Assembly: GCF_021390535.1 (NCBI RefSeq)
Contig: NZ_JAJUXG010000011.1
Coordinates: 124,001-188,000 of the forward strand
Length of the DNA stretch: 64,000 bases
Reading direction: 5' to 3'
Source: Dyadobacter sp. CY312
GTDB taxonomy: Bacteria > Bacteroidota > Bacteroidia > Cytophagales > Spirosomataceae
Shown: positions 34,374 to 43,979 of the stretch, in pieces
Layout: each line of letters opens with the position of its first letter
How positions within the stretch are numbered: the stretch's first letter is position 1
The notes under the pieces: generated by a model
Database searches by the model: none
Seen by the model: the letters and a program-made list of their open reading frames with translations, nothing else
What the model was told of the DNA's origin: nothing
Made by a program: the position numbers and the translations under genes

Positions 34374-37300
34374 ATGAAAAAACTTTTGCTCTTCTATTGC
34401 CTTTTATTGGTAACATTCAGTGCAGCAGCCCAAACTTTCACTCAACTTCCGGGTAAAGTAGAAGCCGAAAATTATAGTGCTATTTACGGTGCCAACACGG
34501 AAACGTGTGAAGATGTAGGTGGCGGACTCGACATTGGCTGGATCAATGACGGTAGCTGGATGGACTACAGCGTCAATGTCCCAACTGCCGGCGGATACAC
34601 TTTCAAACTCAGAATCGCTAATGGATTCAGTGACAATGCCGAAATACAAATAAGATCCGGAAGTAATGTTTTAGATAGTAGAATTGTCCCTCGTACCGGT
34701 GGTATGCAGGGCTGGCAAACCATTTCCATCTTTGCACAGCTTCCGGCAGGCAATCAGACGGTTAGAATTTATGCACAAAAAGGGATTTTCAGTGTCAACT
34801 GGTTTGAATGTGTTTTACCCAGACCACTTGCAGGCCGGATTGAAGCCGAAGATTTTGATGTTGCATCAAATGTCGGAACTGAATCAGCCGGAGATACAGA
34901 TGGCGGAATCAACGTAAGCAATATTGATGACGAAGACTGGATGGATTACCACGTATCGGTTGCCTCAACGGGGCTCCATACATTTGGTTTCAGGGTTGCC
35001 AATAGTTATGGTAATGGAATTATTGAGATAAAAGATAAAACTGGCGTCATTCTCGGGCAGGTTGACGTTCCCAGAACTGGCGGATGGCAAACTTACGCCA
35101 CAGCCAGTACCACTGTAAATCTTACAGCAGGCGATCAGGTGATCAGGCTTTTTACAAAAAAAGGAACATTTAATTTCAATTGGTTTGAGGTAAATGAAGG
35201 CGGTTTGGCACCTCAACTCGTTGCATCAGTAATCAGCTTTCCCGAATTCCCTGTTTATACCGTTGGCGACAACAGCTTCAATCTTGCTGCAACCAGCAAT
35301 AATTCATCAACACCAATAACATATACCTCGTCCAATTCCAGTGTTGTATCGGTAGCCAATGTGAATGGCAACTGGGTTGCTACCATTCTTTCAACCGGGA
35401 ATGCGGACATTACGGCGTCTCAGGAAGGAAGCACAGGATTTACGGCTGCTCAGCAGGTTACCAGAACAATTACAGTACAAGAAGCAACCGCCCCGTCAAC
35501 AGCCGTGAAAATTACCCTGGATCCAAAACGCTGGTATCAGCTCACCAACGCAACCAGTGGTTTAGATGCACTCTTTGATGGAAACACGCAAGTATCACTT
35601 CAAACGGGCTGGGGAAAAGTGATCAGCGAATACGAAGCTTATTATCCTTTGCTGGAAGGCGAAGAAATGACCATTGAAAGTCTTAAATTTTTTGATCTTG
35701 AAGGTTCAACTGCCGACAATCCGGCAGTGCTTTCCATTATCAACAGCCAATGGCAGCGCATCCCGATTGCCACATTCACGGGAGTAAGTTATAATAGCTG
35801 GGTAGGCCCTTATCCTGATCGGAATCTATCAGGTCAGGCACAGTTTAAACTCGACAGCCTCGTTGGTGACATCCGGTATCTGGTTTGGGATGTTCGCGGA
35901 ATTATGCCAACCGAGATGGAAGTTTACGGCACGCATACACCGGCTACGGTTCAACCAACTCCTGTCCCTGCTAAGTCAGTAAGGCTCGGTGATATGTTTG
36001 GCGTAAATGGTTATGAATGGAATTTCCAGCACGGCAGTACGCCCTGGCAAAATGACGAATCGATGATCAGCGTTGCCAAAAGTTTTACCGGCGTGAGGCA
36101 TTATCTGGATTGGGACAAACTGGAATCCAACGAAGGACAATATACATACAACCCCACAATGGCTGGCGGCTGGCATTTCGACTTGATGTACCAACGCTGC
36201 AAACTGGAAAACATTGATGTGTTGACCTGTATCAAAACCCAGCCAACATGGATGCAGAACACCTACCCTGTGGGCGAACGTGAAAGTGAATTTGTTCCCG
36301 TACGTTACGGTAAGGATTTCGCCGATCCGCTATCTTACATAGAACAGGCGAAGCTGGCGTTCCAGTTTACGGCTCGTTACGGGCGTAATACTTCCGTTGA
36401 CCCGTCATTACTAAGCGTATACAGTGTACCTAGATGGCCAGGCGACAATCCAAACACCATTAAAATTGGCTTGGATCTGGTGAAGTATCTCGAATGTGAC
36501 AACGAAAGAGACAAATGGTGGAAAGGCCGTATGGGTTACCAGACTGCCCGTGAATATGCTGCCAACTTATCGGCTTTTTACGACGGTCACAAAAATACTA
36601 TGGGAATAGGTGTTGGTGTTAAAAATGCTGATCCTACAATGCAGGTAGTAATTGCAGGACTGGTTACTGGTCCCGATTACATTAAAGGAATGGTTGACTG
36701 GTGTAAGGAATACCGTGGCTACAATCCGGACGGCTCGGTGAATCTGTGCTGGGATGTGATCAACTTCCACTTGTATACCGACAATACCTCTTCTTCCCAA
36801 AGCGGGACGTCTACACGCGGTATGTCAGCTGAAATGACTCCTGCCAACATTATTGTGGAGGATTTTGTAAAAGTTGCACATGATATCTGTTATGATATGC
36901 CTGTGTGGATTACCGAAACTGGGTTTGATGTACATCAGGATAGCCCTATTAAAGCAATACCAATCGGAAACAAGTCTGCGCTGGAAACACAGGGCGACTG
37001 GATTCTGAGAACTTCTCTTTTTTCTGCAAGAAAAGGAATTGACAAAGTATTCTTTTATCAGATGTATGACGACAATTCAGGAGGCGGTATGTTTGGGTCA
37101 TCGGGCTTGCTCAACTCCAACCAAACCCGCCGACCGGCTGCGGACTACATGTTTCAGATCAATAAACTGTTTGGTAACTACCGCTATAAGGAAACCACAA
37201 ACAACGACCCGATTGTGGATCGGTATGAACTGGATGGAAACTCATTGTTCATTTTAACAGTACCGGACGAAGTAGGGCGAACCGTAAATTATTCCCTCAA

Positions 37301-37772
37301 TTTACCAGGTGCGGGTCTTGCTCAAGTATACCGTCCGGTGGTGGGAAGCGATAATATGTCTTTGGAAGAAGTACCTGTTGTAGATGGGAAAATAACTGTT
37401 ACGGCAAGCGAAACACCGATGTTTGTGGTAGCGGCTGGGGCTTCCAATGCCCGAAAGGCGGCAAGTGTCGCTATAACTCCGACTGTATTGATTGCAGAAG
37501 AGGCTGTACCGTTACAAAAAACGGTGGAAGTTTACCCTAATCCGGCTGTGGATCACATCACCATCGACCTGGCCAACACATCCGTAAACGATGTGGAATT
37601 AAAGGTATTCGACGCACGGGCAGGCAGACTTTACAAGCAGGAAACCATTTCAAAACCTGACAATACGTTATTGAAAAAGATCAATATTTCGTCATTGCCA
37701 ACAGGTGTTTACGTTATTGAAGTGAAGCAGGGAAATGATCGTGCGTTCCGCAAAATTGTGAAGGCGAACTAA
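34374..37772 (+). CDS. T9SS-secreted multidomain glycoside hydrolase with two CBM6
   Basis: A 1132-residue secreted enzyme. Order: signal peptide (1-20), CBM6 (about 22-148, NWFEC end), second CBM6 (about 150-275, NWFEV end), Ig-like domain (285-370), F5/8-like domain (376-530), catalytic TIM barrel (535-960), beta-sandwich (960-1035), T9SS type A sorting domain (1049-1132, VEVYPNPAVDHITIDL). The barrel looks like clan GH-A: the likely acid/base is Glu711 (ECDNERDKWW) and the nucleophile Glu848 (WITETGFD). CBM6 usually binds xylan, cellulose or beta-glucans. I cannot name the GH family. It stands alone with a strong bidirectional terminator after it. It would act at the cell surface or outside, feeding sugars to other loci. 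Confidence 0.88.
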   Translation: MKKLLLFYCLLLVTFSAAAQTFTQLPGKVEAENYSAIYGANTETCEDVGGGLDIGWINDGSWMDYSVNVPTAGGYTFKLRIANGFSDNAEIQIRSGSNVLDSRIVPRTGGMQGWQTISIFAQLPAGNQTVRIYAQKGIFSVNWFECVLPRPLAGRIEAEDFDVASNVGTESAGDTDGGINVSNIDDEDWMDYHVSVASTGLHTFGFRVANSYGNGIIEIKDKTGVILGQVDVPRTGGWQTYATASTTVNLTAGDQVIRLFTKKGTFNFNWFEVNEGGLAPQLVASVISFPEFPVYTVGDNSFNLAATSNNSSTPITYTSSNSSVVSVANVNGNWVATILSTGNADITASQEGSTGFTAAQQVTRTITVQEATAPSTAVKITLDPKRWYQLTNATSGLDALFDGNTQVSLQTGWGKVISEYEAYYPLLEGEEMTIESLKFFDLEGSTADNPAVLSIINSQWQRIPIATFTGVSYNSWVGPYPDRNLSGQAQFKLDSLVGDIRYLVWDVRGIMPTEMEVYGTHTPATVQPTPVPAKSVRLGDMFGVNGYEWNFQHGSTPWQNDESMISVAKSFTGVRHYLDWDKLESNEGQYTYNPTMAGGWHFDLMYQRCKLENIDVLTCIKTQPTWMQNTYPVGERESEFVPVRYGKDFADPLSYIEQAKLAFQFTARYGRNTSVDPSLLSVYSVPRWPGDNPNTIKIGLDLVKYLECDNERDKWWKGRMGYQTAREYAANLSAFYDGHKNTMGIGVGVKNADPTMQVVIAGLVTGPDYIKGMVDWCKEYRGYNPDGSVNLCWDVINFHLYTDNTSSSQSGTSTRGMSAEMTPANIIVEDFVKVAHDICYDMPVWITETGFDVHQDSPIKAIPIGNKSALETQGDWILRTSLFSARKGIDKVFFYQMYDDNSGGGMFGSSGLLNSNQTRRPAADYMFQINKLFGNYRYKETTNNDPIVDRYELDGNSLFILTVPDEVGRTVNYSLNLPGAGLAQVYRPVVGSDNMSLEEVPVVDGKITVTASETPMFVVAAGASNARKAASVAITPTVLIAEEAVPLQKTVEVYPNPAVDHITIDLANTSVNDVELKVFDARAGRLYKQETISKPDNTLLKKINISSLPTGVYVIEVKQGNDRAFRKIVKAN

Positions 37773-37850
37773 GGTTGAGTTAACAGGGAGTAGTTTGAAG
37801 TAAACAGAATCTCTTCTGTTTGAGCAGCGAATCCAATCTAATAAGAATAA

Positions 37851-37890
37851 AAAATGGCCTCAAAAGCATAAGAACTTTTGAGGCCATTTT
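37851..37890. terminator. Bidirectional terminator between the glycosidase and ASCH genes
   Basis: A perfect 16-base stem (37851-37866 / 37875-37890), 8-base loop, with A and T runs on either side. It serves convergent genes on both strands. Confidence 0.93.
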
Positions 37891-37894
37891 CCAT

Positions 37895-38476
37895 TTATAA
37901 TGCCAGCATTTCAAGGTAGGCTTCACCTCTTGGTGACAATGAATAGCCCGGTTCGTGACTGATCGTCAGACCGAGATTTTTCAGTTTACGCACATTCAGT
38001 TTCAGCCATTCTTTTTCTTTTCTTGCTTTCACGGCAAGATCTGCCGCTTTCATTTCGGGATTTTCACGAATTACCTGCAAAGTTTTCAGGGTCCACTTCC
38101 CAATTTTACTGTGTTTGTCCAGATTCAACAAAGCCTCTTTAATCTCTTCGAAATCCTCGTCGCTCAGGTCGTATTTTTCTCTCAACTGGATGCGTGGATC
38201 TTCTGAGTCGAACGCAACAGCAATTTTATATATAGCTCCTTCCTTTTGTTCTTCCAATAATTGCACAAGAGCCGAAGCGGATTTAAAACCAGCACTTATA
38301 GCCTCTTCGTCCGTGATTTTGGAAAGAGCCGTTTCTTCAATCGAAACGATTTTAAGTACACCCACACTCGTTTTAATCAGGCTGCCTTCTGCAACGGAAA
38401 GCTTTTTCCATTTACGAAAAGCCAGCGAAATAGTACCTGATTTTATCCCTTCCAGGTGTTTTTGTTTGAATAGCAT
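37895..38476 (-). CDS. ASCH-domain-like protein with C-terminal winged helix
   Basis: A 193-residue cytoplasmic protein. The N-terminal half resembles an ASCH/PUA-like RNA-binding fold (LFKQKHLEGIKSGTISLAFR, then SLIKTSVGVLKIVSIEETAL and ITDEEAISAGF). The C-terminal third looks like a small winged helix (AADLAVKARKEKEWLKLNVR, then LGLTISHEPGYSLSPRGEAY). ASCH proteins are predicted RNA-interacting or deaminase-related. It lies 65 bases downstream of the GlxA-type regulator on the same strand. A direct link is not evident. Confidence 0.75.
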   Translation of the reverse strand: MLFKQKHLEGIKSGTISLAFRKWKKLSVAEGSLIKTSVGVLKIVSIEETALSKITDEEAISAGFKSASALVQLLEEQKEGAIYKIAVAFDSEDPRIQLREKYDLSDEDFEEIKEALLNLDKHSKIGKWTLKTLQVIRENPEMKAADLAVKARKEKEWLKLNVRKLKNLGLTISHEPGYSLSPRGEAYLEMLAL

Positions 38477-38541
38477 GATAACGTTTTACTTTTTTGCAAA
38501 GATACGATTTACTTCGGGAGTCAATGCTGCAATGCCTCTGA

Positions 38542-39558
38542 TCAGTTTTGCAGGGTGTTGTTTAAAGCCATCATCCTGTTATTCCGCTTCATATCCATTT
38601 TAGCAACATTAAACTTATCCCTGTAATCTTTCGGTGTCAGCCCTGCGCTTTTTTTGAATAACTGCCTGAAAGATTTCAGATCATTGTAACCCGAATTGAG
38701 CATCACTTCCAATACGCTCTGATCGGTTTGTTCGAGCAATTTTTTAGCGGCTTCAATTCTTGTTTTTTGTAGATATTCTATGGGTGTGACGCCAGTTGCC
38801 TGTTTGAAACGGCGCACCACATTCCGCCTGCTTGCCGGAATATCCTGTATGAGTTCTTCGATCGTACGCCCGTCTTGATATTCTTTTTCAATACGCTGCT
38901 GCGCCATGTTCACAATGCCATCGCCGTGGTTCAGAGCCGGTTCGAAAGTCCCGAAATACATCTGATTCTCACGATCCATATCAATCGCAAACATCTTGGC
39001 AATACGTGTCGCCATTTCTTTTCCACAATAATTCCTGATCAGATAAAGCATCAAATGGAAACTGCTTGTAGCTCCGCCGCTGGTGTAGGTCCCATTGTCG
39101 TCAGTAACCACGGCGTCTGCAGTGAGCAGCACATAAGGAAAAGATGCAGAAAAAGGTATCGTTGCGTTCATATGCGTAGTTGCCCTTTTGCCGTTCAATA
39201 GTCCTGTTGCGGCCAGCAAAAATGCACCCGTACAAAAACTTGCTATTTCTGCCCCCCGACCATATTGTTTATGAAGCCAGGGAATGAGAACGCCATTTTC
39301 ACCAATTGCCGAAGCCAGGTCCTCGGCCGCAAATGCCGGGATAAAAATAAGGTCTGGCTCGCCTGCTTCGGATATCGGGCTAACCATATAGCTTCCATAC
39401 GAAAGCGGAGTTACTTCGGGTGAATACAACCTGATATCAAAAAAATCAGATTGTCCATCACTTTTATAAAAACGATTAACCGACTCAAATACATCCAAAA
39501 TAGCCACCACGCTGAGCATACGGTGTTTGTTTGTAACCAATAATGCGAGTTGTACCAT
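38542..39558 (-). CDS. GlxA-type transcriptional regulator (DJ-1/PfpI + AraC)
   Basis: A 338-residue regulator. Residues about 1-190 form a DJ-1/PfpI-like domain with the nucleophile-elbow cysteine in IASFCTGAFLLAATGLL, and 220-325 an AraC-type double helix-turn-helix (IPASRRNVVRRFKQATGVTP, then SVLEVMLNSGYNDLKSFRQL). Members often control catabolic or stress genes in response to small amines or aldehydes. Its target is not obvious; the DUF3052-like gene is divergent, 162 bases away. Confidence 0.92.
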   Translation of the reverse strand: MVQLALLVTNKHRMLSVVAILDVFESVNRFYKSDGQSDFFDIRLYSPEVTPLSYGSYMVSPISEAGEPDLIFIPAFAAEDLASAIGENGVLIPWLHKQYGRGAEIASFCTGAFLLAATGLLNGKRATTHMNATIPFSASFPYVLLTADAVVTDDNGTYTSGGATSSFHLMLYLIRNYCGKEMATRIAKMFAIDMDRENQMYFGTFEPALNHGDGIVNMAQQRIEKEYQDGRTIEELIQDIPASRRNVVRRFKQATGVTPIEYLQKTRIEAAKKLLEQTDQSVLEVMLNSGYNDLKSFRQLFKKSAGLTPKDYRDKFNVAKMDMKRNNRMMALNNTLQN

Positions 39559-39720
39559 TTTCGTAACGTTAACTTTTTGTGTGTAAATAAGCTCTCATCA
39601 AAGAATCCACAAGTTAATATTTTTGTCCTGATTCCCCCTTATTGATCACTACACATAGAACCATATTTTACTTCTATTCTTATATTTTCGTATTTTGGTT
39701 GAGCCTAAAATACAAACCAC

Positions 39721-40185
39721 ATGGATGCTGTTTTCAAAAAAATTAACTTCAAAGCACATAAATCAGTACTGGTTATCAATGCCCCTGAGTCTTTTAATGT
39801 AAATCTGGATAGTATCCGCGATGAGGCTGTGATCGTCACCTCCACGGATGGCTTGGATGAAACCGGATTTTGCATGATTTTCGCTACAAAGCAAGCTGAG
39901 ATTGATGCCCAGGTTCCGGCAATAGCGCCCTTACTGACAGAAGATGCGGTGCTCTGGATGTGTTATCCAAAAGGAACTTCAAAAAAATACAAATGTGATT
40001 TCAACCGGGACACGGGATGGAAAATTATGGGTGAATTTGATTTGGAACCCGTGCGTATGGTGGCCATTGATGAAGACTGGAGTGCGTTGAGATTCAAAAA
40101 CGTTGACAAAATAAAAACGATGAAACGCAATTCGCTGGGCGCATTATCAGAAAAAGGAAAGATAAAAAGCAACCGGTCTGCGTGA
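39721..40185 (+). CDS. DUF3052-like protein
   Basis: A 154-residue soluble protein. The block AVLWMCYPKGTSKKYKCDFN, followed by RDTGWKIMGEFDLEPVRMVA and DEDWSALRFK, matches what I know of DUF3052 proteins. No catalytic residues or signal peptide are seen. The family is uncharacterised. It precedes the ECF sigma gene by 121 bases on the same strand and may be transcribed separately. Confidence 0.7.
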   Translation: MDAVFKKINFKAHKSVLVINAPESFNVNLDSIRDEAVIVTSTDGLDETGFCMIFATKQAEIDAQVPAIAPLLTEDAVLWMCYPKGTSKKYKCDFNRDTGWKIMGEFDLEPVRMVAIDEDWSALRFKNVDKIKTMKRNSLGALSEKGKIKSNRSA

Positions 40186-40306
40186 CTCGGTCTGCGTAGA
40201 CCGGATTCCACCATTTCAAAATAAGTTTTCCTACAACTGTAGTTTTTCTTCACCCGCTGCGAATAATTAGAAAAACATCATTTACATCACAAGAAGCTTA
40301 CTGAAA

Positions 40307-40816
40307 ATGGATCCACCAGACAGACAAGACCGATTCCTTTTAGTGATTCAGACCAATAAAGGAATCATTTACAAGGTGGCCAATGCATACTGTCGTGATG
40401 CAGAAGACCGGAAAGACTTGATTCAGGAAATTATTATACAATTGTGGCTGGCATTTGAAAAGTACAGGCCAGAATTCGCAATCACCACCTGGATTTACCG
40501 TATAGCGCTAAACGTTTCGATCTCCTTTTACCGGCAAGAACACCGCAGAACAACACTCAATCAGCCATTATCGAACAAAGTGGTCTATTTGTATGAGGAA
40601 AATGACGATGGCAAAACCACGGCTGACCTCTACCATCTTCAACGTTTTATAAAGGAATTGAAGGAAATAGATCGAGCAGTAATTCTCCTGTATCTGGAAG
40701 GGAAAAGTTATCAGGAAACTGCCGATATTCTTGGATTATCAGTCAAAAACATTTCCGTCAAAGTTTTCAGAATTAAAGAATCATTGAAACAGAAATTTTC
40801 AACCATAAAATCATAA
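40307..40816 (+). CDS. ECF-type RNA polymerase sigma factor
   Basis: A 169-residue sigma-70 family protein with region 2 (CRDAEDRKDLIQEIIIQLWL, WIYRIALNVSISFYR) and region 4 (DRAVILLYLEGKSYQETADI, LSVKNISVKVFRIKE). The next gene starts 3 bases later and encodes a four-helix membrane protein that could hold the sigma factor inactive, although it lacks any visible zinc-binding anti-sigma motif. The operon continues with DUF1579 and hydrolase genes. No autoregulated promoter is identifiable by eye. Confidence 0.94.
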   Translation: MDPPDRQDRFLLVIQTNKGIIYKVANAYCRDAEDRKDLIQEIIIQLWLAFEKYRPEFAITTWIYRIALNVSISFYRQEHRRTTLNQPLSNKVVYLYEENDDGKTTADLYHLQRFIKELKEIDRAVILLYLEGKSYQETADILGLSVKNISVKVFRIKESLKQKFSTIKS

Positions 40817-40819
40817 ACA

Positions 40820-41467
40820 ATGGAAGATCTCGAAATATTGAACATCTGGAAATCGTACGATAAGAAACTGGATGAAAGCCTGTTGGTAAACCGGAAGAAT
40901 CTTGAAGACATTACCAAATTAAAGGTCAGGTCTTTGTTAGGCTCCATGACTCCCCTGAAAATATTTACCATCGTTTGCGGCATTTTGTGGGTCGGTTTTC
41001 TGGATGTATTAATCGTAAACCTGTGGCATGTTGCCAGTCCGTTTTTCCTGGCTTCCGCAGGTATTCAGTCATTTTTAACTTCTCTGGCGATCGGCATTTA
41101 TCTGTATCAGTTGATCCTGATTCATCAAGTCGATATCACAGAGCCGATACTTAATGCGAAGGCAAAAACAGTTGACTTACAACTATCTACCTTATGGATC
41201 GACCGCTTGCTATTTTTACAACTACCGGTATGGACCACGTTCTATCTGAGCGGAAACATGCTTAAAACGTCCCCTCTGCCGTTGCTGGTTTTGCAATTAA
41301 TGATTACTGCTATTTTTACTTACGTTGCAGTTTGGTTATTTTTCAACATCAAATATGAAAATAGAAACAATAAGTGGATCAGGTTTATTTTTACGGGGAA
41401 AGAATGGAGCGCAGTAATCAGCTCTATGGAGCTCCTGAAAGAAAACGACTTACAAGAAACTGCATAG
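40820..41467 (+). CDS. Membrane protein paired with the ECF sigma factor
   Basis: A 215-residue protein with a charged cytoplasmic N-terminus (DLEILNIWKSYDKKLDESLL) and four predicted membrane helices (about 52-75, 80-105, 130-150, 155-178). It lacks a zinc-finger anti-sigma domain (no H-x3-C-x2-C) and a periplasmic sensor. Its tight spacing with the sigma gene suggests that it regulates that factor, perhaps by the N-terminal segment, but this is inference. Similar pairs occur in Cytophagales. Confidence 0.78.
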   Translation: MEDLEILNIWKSYDKKLDESLLVNRKNLEDITKLKVRSLLGSMTPLKIFTIVCGILWVGFLDVLIVNLWHVASPFFLASAGIQSFLTSLAIGIYLYQLILIHQVDITEPILNAKAKTVDLQLSTLWIDRLLFLQLPVWTTFYLSGNMLKTSPLPLLVLQLMITAIFTYVAVWLFFNIKYENRNNKWIRFIFTGKEWSAVISSMELLKENDLQETA

Positions 41468-41494
41468 ATAAAAGCTAAAATTCACACAAACACC

Positions 41495-41992
41495 ATGAGC
41501 AAAAGTAAATTTGAAACTTCCCTCGAATCCGGCATTCATGCAAAACTATCCGCTTTAATCGGAAGCTGGAAAGGCACTACCAAAACCTGGTTTGAGCCCG
41601 GCGTTGTCGCAGACGAATCGGAAATGTTGGGGACATTCCGGCCTGTGCTTGGCGGACGGTTTGTGATGCATGAGTACAGCGGTAGCCTGAGCGGAAAGCC
41701 TTTCGAGGGAATCGCTATTTATGGTTACGACATTCCAAACGATACATTTCAATGTTCCTGGATAGACAGTTTTCACATGGGAACGGGCATTATGTTATCC
41801 AATGGAAATGCTATCGAAAATGGTTCATCGGTATTGGGAAGCTACGGCGGACCAGGCATTCCGGTTCCGTGGGGATGGCGAACCGTTACAGAACTAAAAT
41901 CACCGGATACACTGGTAATAACGGCTTACAACATTTCACCGGAAGGCCAGGAAGATAAAGCAACCGAAACTATTTACACCAGATTGAGTTAA
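41495..41992 (+). CDS. DUF1579 protein
   Basis: A 165-residue lipocalin-like protein: HAKLSALIGSWKGTTKTWFE at the start, then EMLGTFRPVLGGRFVMHEY, KPFEGIAIYGYDIPNDTF and WIDSFHMGTGIML, all standard for DUF1579. No signal peptide is present. Function is unknown; small-molecule binding is possible from the fold. It is third gene of the sigma-factor operon, 4 bases before the hydrolase gene. Confidence 0.86.
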   Translation: MSKSKFETSLESGIHAKLSALIGSWKGTTKTWFEPGVVADESEMLGTFRPVLGGRFVMHEYSGSLSGKPFEGIAIYGYDIPNDTFQCSWIDSFHMGTGIMLSNGNAIENGSSVLGSYGGPGIPVPWGWRTVTELKSPDTLVITAYNISPEGQEDKATETIYTRLS

Positions 41993-41996
41993 GACA

Positions 41997-42776
41997 ATGA
42001 CAGAGAAAATTAGTGACTACGCCGTTGTGAACGGCTTGAATATGTATTATGAAATCCATGGCGATGGCGATATACCTCTGGTTCTGATTCATGGAGGAGG
42101 TTCCACAATAGGCACCACTTTTGGTAATATCCTTCCATTCCTTGCTGCCGACGGCAAGATTATCGCAGTCGAATTACAGGCGCATGGACGTTCGGGCGAC
42201 CGACCGGAACAGGAAACTTTTGCACAGGATGCCGATGACGTAGCAGCTTTATTGACACATTTAAACATAGCAAAAGCCAGTTTCCTTGGTTTCAGCAATG
42301 GCGGGAGCACCGCATTGCAAATCGCCATTCGACACGTAGAAATTGTACACAAATTAATTCCCGTTTCGGCAGTATTTAAAAGAGATGGATTAATTCCGGG
42401 GTTCTTCGAATTTATGCAAACTGCTTCTTTGGAAAATATGCCTCAGCCATTGCAAGACGCATATCTGGAAGTGGCACCAAATCCTGAAAACCTGCAAATC
42501 ATGCACGACAAAGACCGTGACCGCATGATCAACTTTACGGATTGGCGAGATAGTGATATTCAATCCATCACAGCACCAACGTTGCTGATCGTTGCCGATA
42601 AAGATGTGATAACGTTGGAGCATACCATAGAAATGTCCCGACTTATTCCCAATTCCGAGCTGATGGTTTTACCCGGAGTGCATGGTGCTATGCTTGGGGA
42701 GATTTGTACGGCAGTTCCCGGAAGCAGAATGCCGGAGTTCGTTGCTGGGATGATTGGGGAGTTTTTGAAGAAGTAA
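41997..42776 (+). CDS. Alpha/beta hydrolase
   Basis: A 259-residue hydrolase of the cytoplasmic alpha/beta type. It has the oxyanion HGGG segment (VLIHGGGSTIG), the nucleophile elbow GFSNGG, the acid Asp in VADKDVITLEHT and the base His in LPGVHGAM. Substrate not identifiable. It ends the sigma-factor operon (4 bases after DUF1579). Confidence 0.92.
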   Translation: MTEKISDYAVVNGLNMYYEIHGDGDIPLVLIHGGGSTIGTTFGNILPFLAADGKIIAVELQAHGRSGDRPEQETFAQDADDVAALLTHLNIAKASFLGFSNGGSTALQIAIRHVEIVHKLIPVSAVFKRDGLIPGFFEFMQTASLENMPQPLQDAYLEVAPNPENLQIMHDKDRDRMINFTDWRDSDIQSITAPTLLIVADKDVITLEHTIEMSRLIPNSELMVLPGVHGAMLGEICTAVPGSRMPEFVAGMIGEFLKK

Positions 42777-42828
42777 GTAACGTGTAAGAAGGTAGTATTA
42801 AGTTCACAGACTGTCATTCCGGTAAAAA

Positions 42829-43866
42829 TTACAATTCCCTCAGATTTTCATTTGTCTTTGAGATTTTGTTATAAACCTTCCTGTTAATCCTCTTCTCTAA
42901 GTTCTCAAGTAAGGGTTGATAGTAACTATTATCAGTTTTCCGTGCCCAAAAACAGATATATTCTGTAATTGCCCCTGAATTACATTGACTAATAAATAAT
43001 TTACTATCAGACAAATTATATAAGGTCTGCTCTGTTTCTGGGGTAGGAAAAGCAAGTAACGCTTCTATAAATTGTTCGAGTTCGCAATAATATTCATCAC
43101 ACCTGCTTTTCCTATTCCTAAGTTTTTTAGAATAAAAATCCAGCAAAATTGGCAAGTATTCATCTGATGGATATTTTCTTATCAGATTAAACAGAAAAGG
43201 AGATTCGGAAATGTTTCCAATCGATTCATTGCTAAAAATTGTTTCCAAAACAGAGCTGATAATGTTTATATCCTCAGGTTTTTTAAACCTTGCCAAATAA
43301 TACAGTAGATAATAATCATTAATGTTAAAATTTTTACTTTTTTCTATTACTGTTGTTCTGATAAAGTTGTAGTATTTAGGTTTTGCCTCCTTACTTAACA
43401 TTAATATGGTCAAAGCATTGTCATTCAAATACCAGAACCTATCATAATTGAATATAATCGAATCATTCAAGTTTTCTCGCTGTTGCTCACTAATGTATTT
43501 GCTCTTCTGCGTTTTCCAAATCATATAATCAGCTATGGTCATATATTCCATTGTATCATAACTTGTTTGTACGTCGACTCGTGCTGTATCGCTAAGATGG
43601 TTGATTACCGTTTGATAAATACTTTGAGGATAATGATCAGCTATGAGAGAGAAAAATAGGCAACGGACGTAGGGATTATCGTGTCCCGTAAGATCCATAG
43701 CTTGATGTCCATTAAAATTGTTTTTGAGATCGTTGGATAAATCTTTTGATATATATAAGGTCCCTTGTCTTTCTATTTCTAAAATTATGTCCTTTTGCTT
43801 TTTATTGAATGAATTACAAGAGGTTAGAATAAACATTATTGCTAAAACAGCAGGTATTGTTTTCAT
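42829..43866 (-). CDS. Lipoprotein of unknown function, AT-rich
   Basis: A 345-residue protein with a lipoprotein signal (MKTIPAVLAIMFILTSC, Cys17 in LTSC). The rest is helical, with repeated paired-helix blocks (NHLSDTARVDVQTSYDTMEY, LLEDF-like segments and YDRFWYLNDNALTILML) that recall HEAT-like or TPR-like repeats; I do not recognise a family. The gene is clearly more AT-rich than its neighbours (roughly 22-30 percent G+C in the lines that I counted), which may mean recent acquisition. It is convergent with the alpha/beta hydrolase gene, with no clear terminator between them. Confidence 0.6.
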   Translation of the reverse strand: MKTIPAVLAIMFILTSCNSFNKKQKDIILEIERQGTLYISKDLSNDLKNNFNGHQAMDLTGHDNPYVRCLFFSLIADHYPQSIYQTVINHLSDTARVDVQTSYDTMEYMTIADYMIWKTQKSKYISEQQRENLNDSIIFNYDRFWYLNDNALTILMLSKEAKPKYYNFIRTTVIEKSKNFNINDYYLLYYLARFKKPEDINIISSVLETIFSNESIGNISESPFLFNLIRKYPSDEYLPILLDFYSKKLRNRKSRCDEYYCELEQFIEALLAFPTPETEQTLYNLSDSKLFISQCNSGAITEYICFWARKTDNSYYQPLLENLEKRINRKVYNKISKTNENLREL

Positions 43867-43979
43867 TGTATAAGGAGCCTGAGTAGCTAAAAATTAGCTT
43901 CAAGATATCAACTATTACACAGAAAAGTACTTCATGGCACAACTTTGTTAAACGAGTTCATTCTAAACAGTTTAACCAA

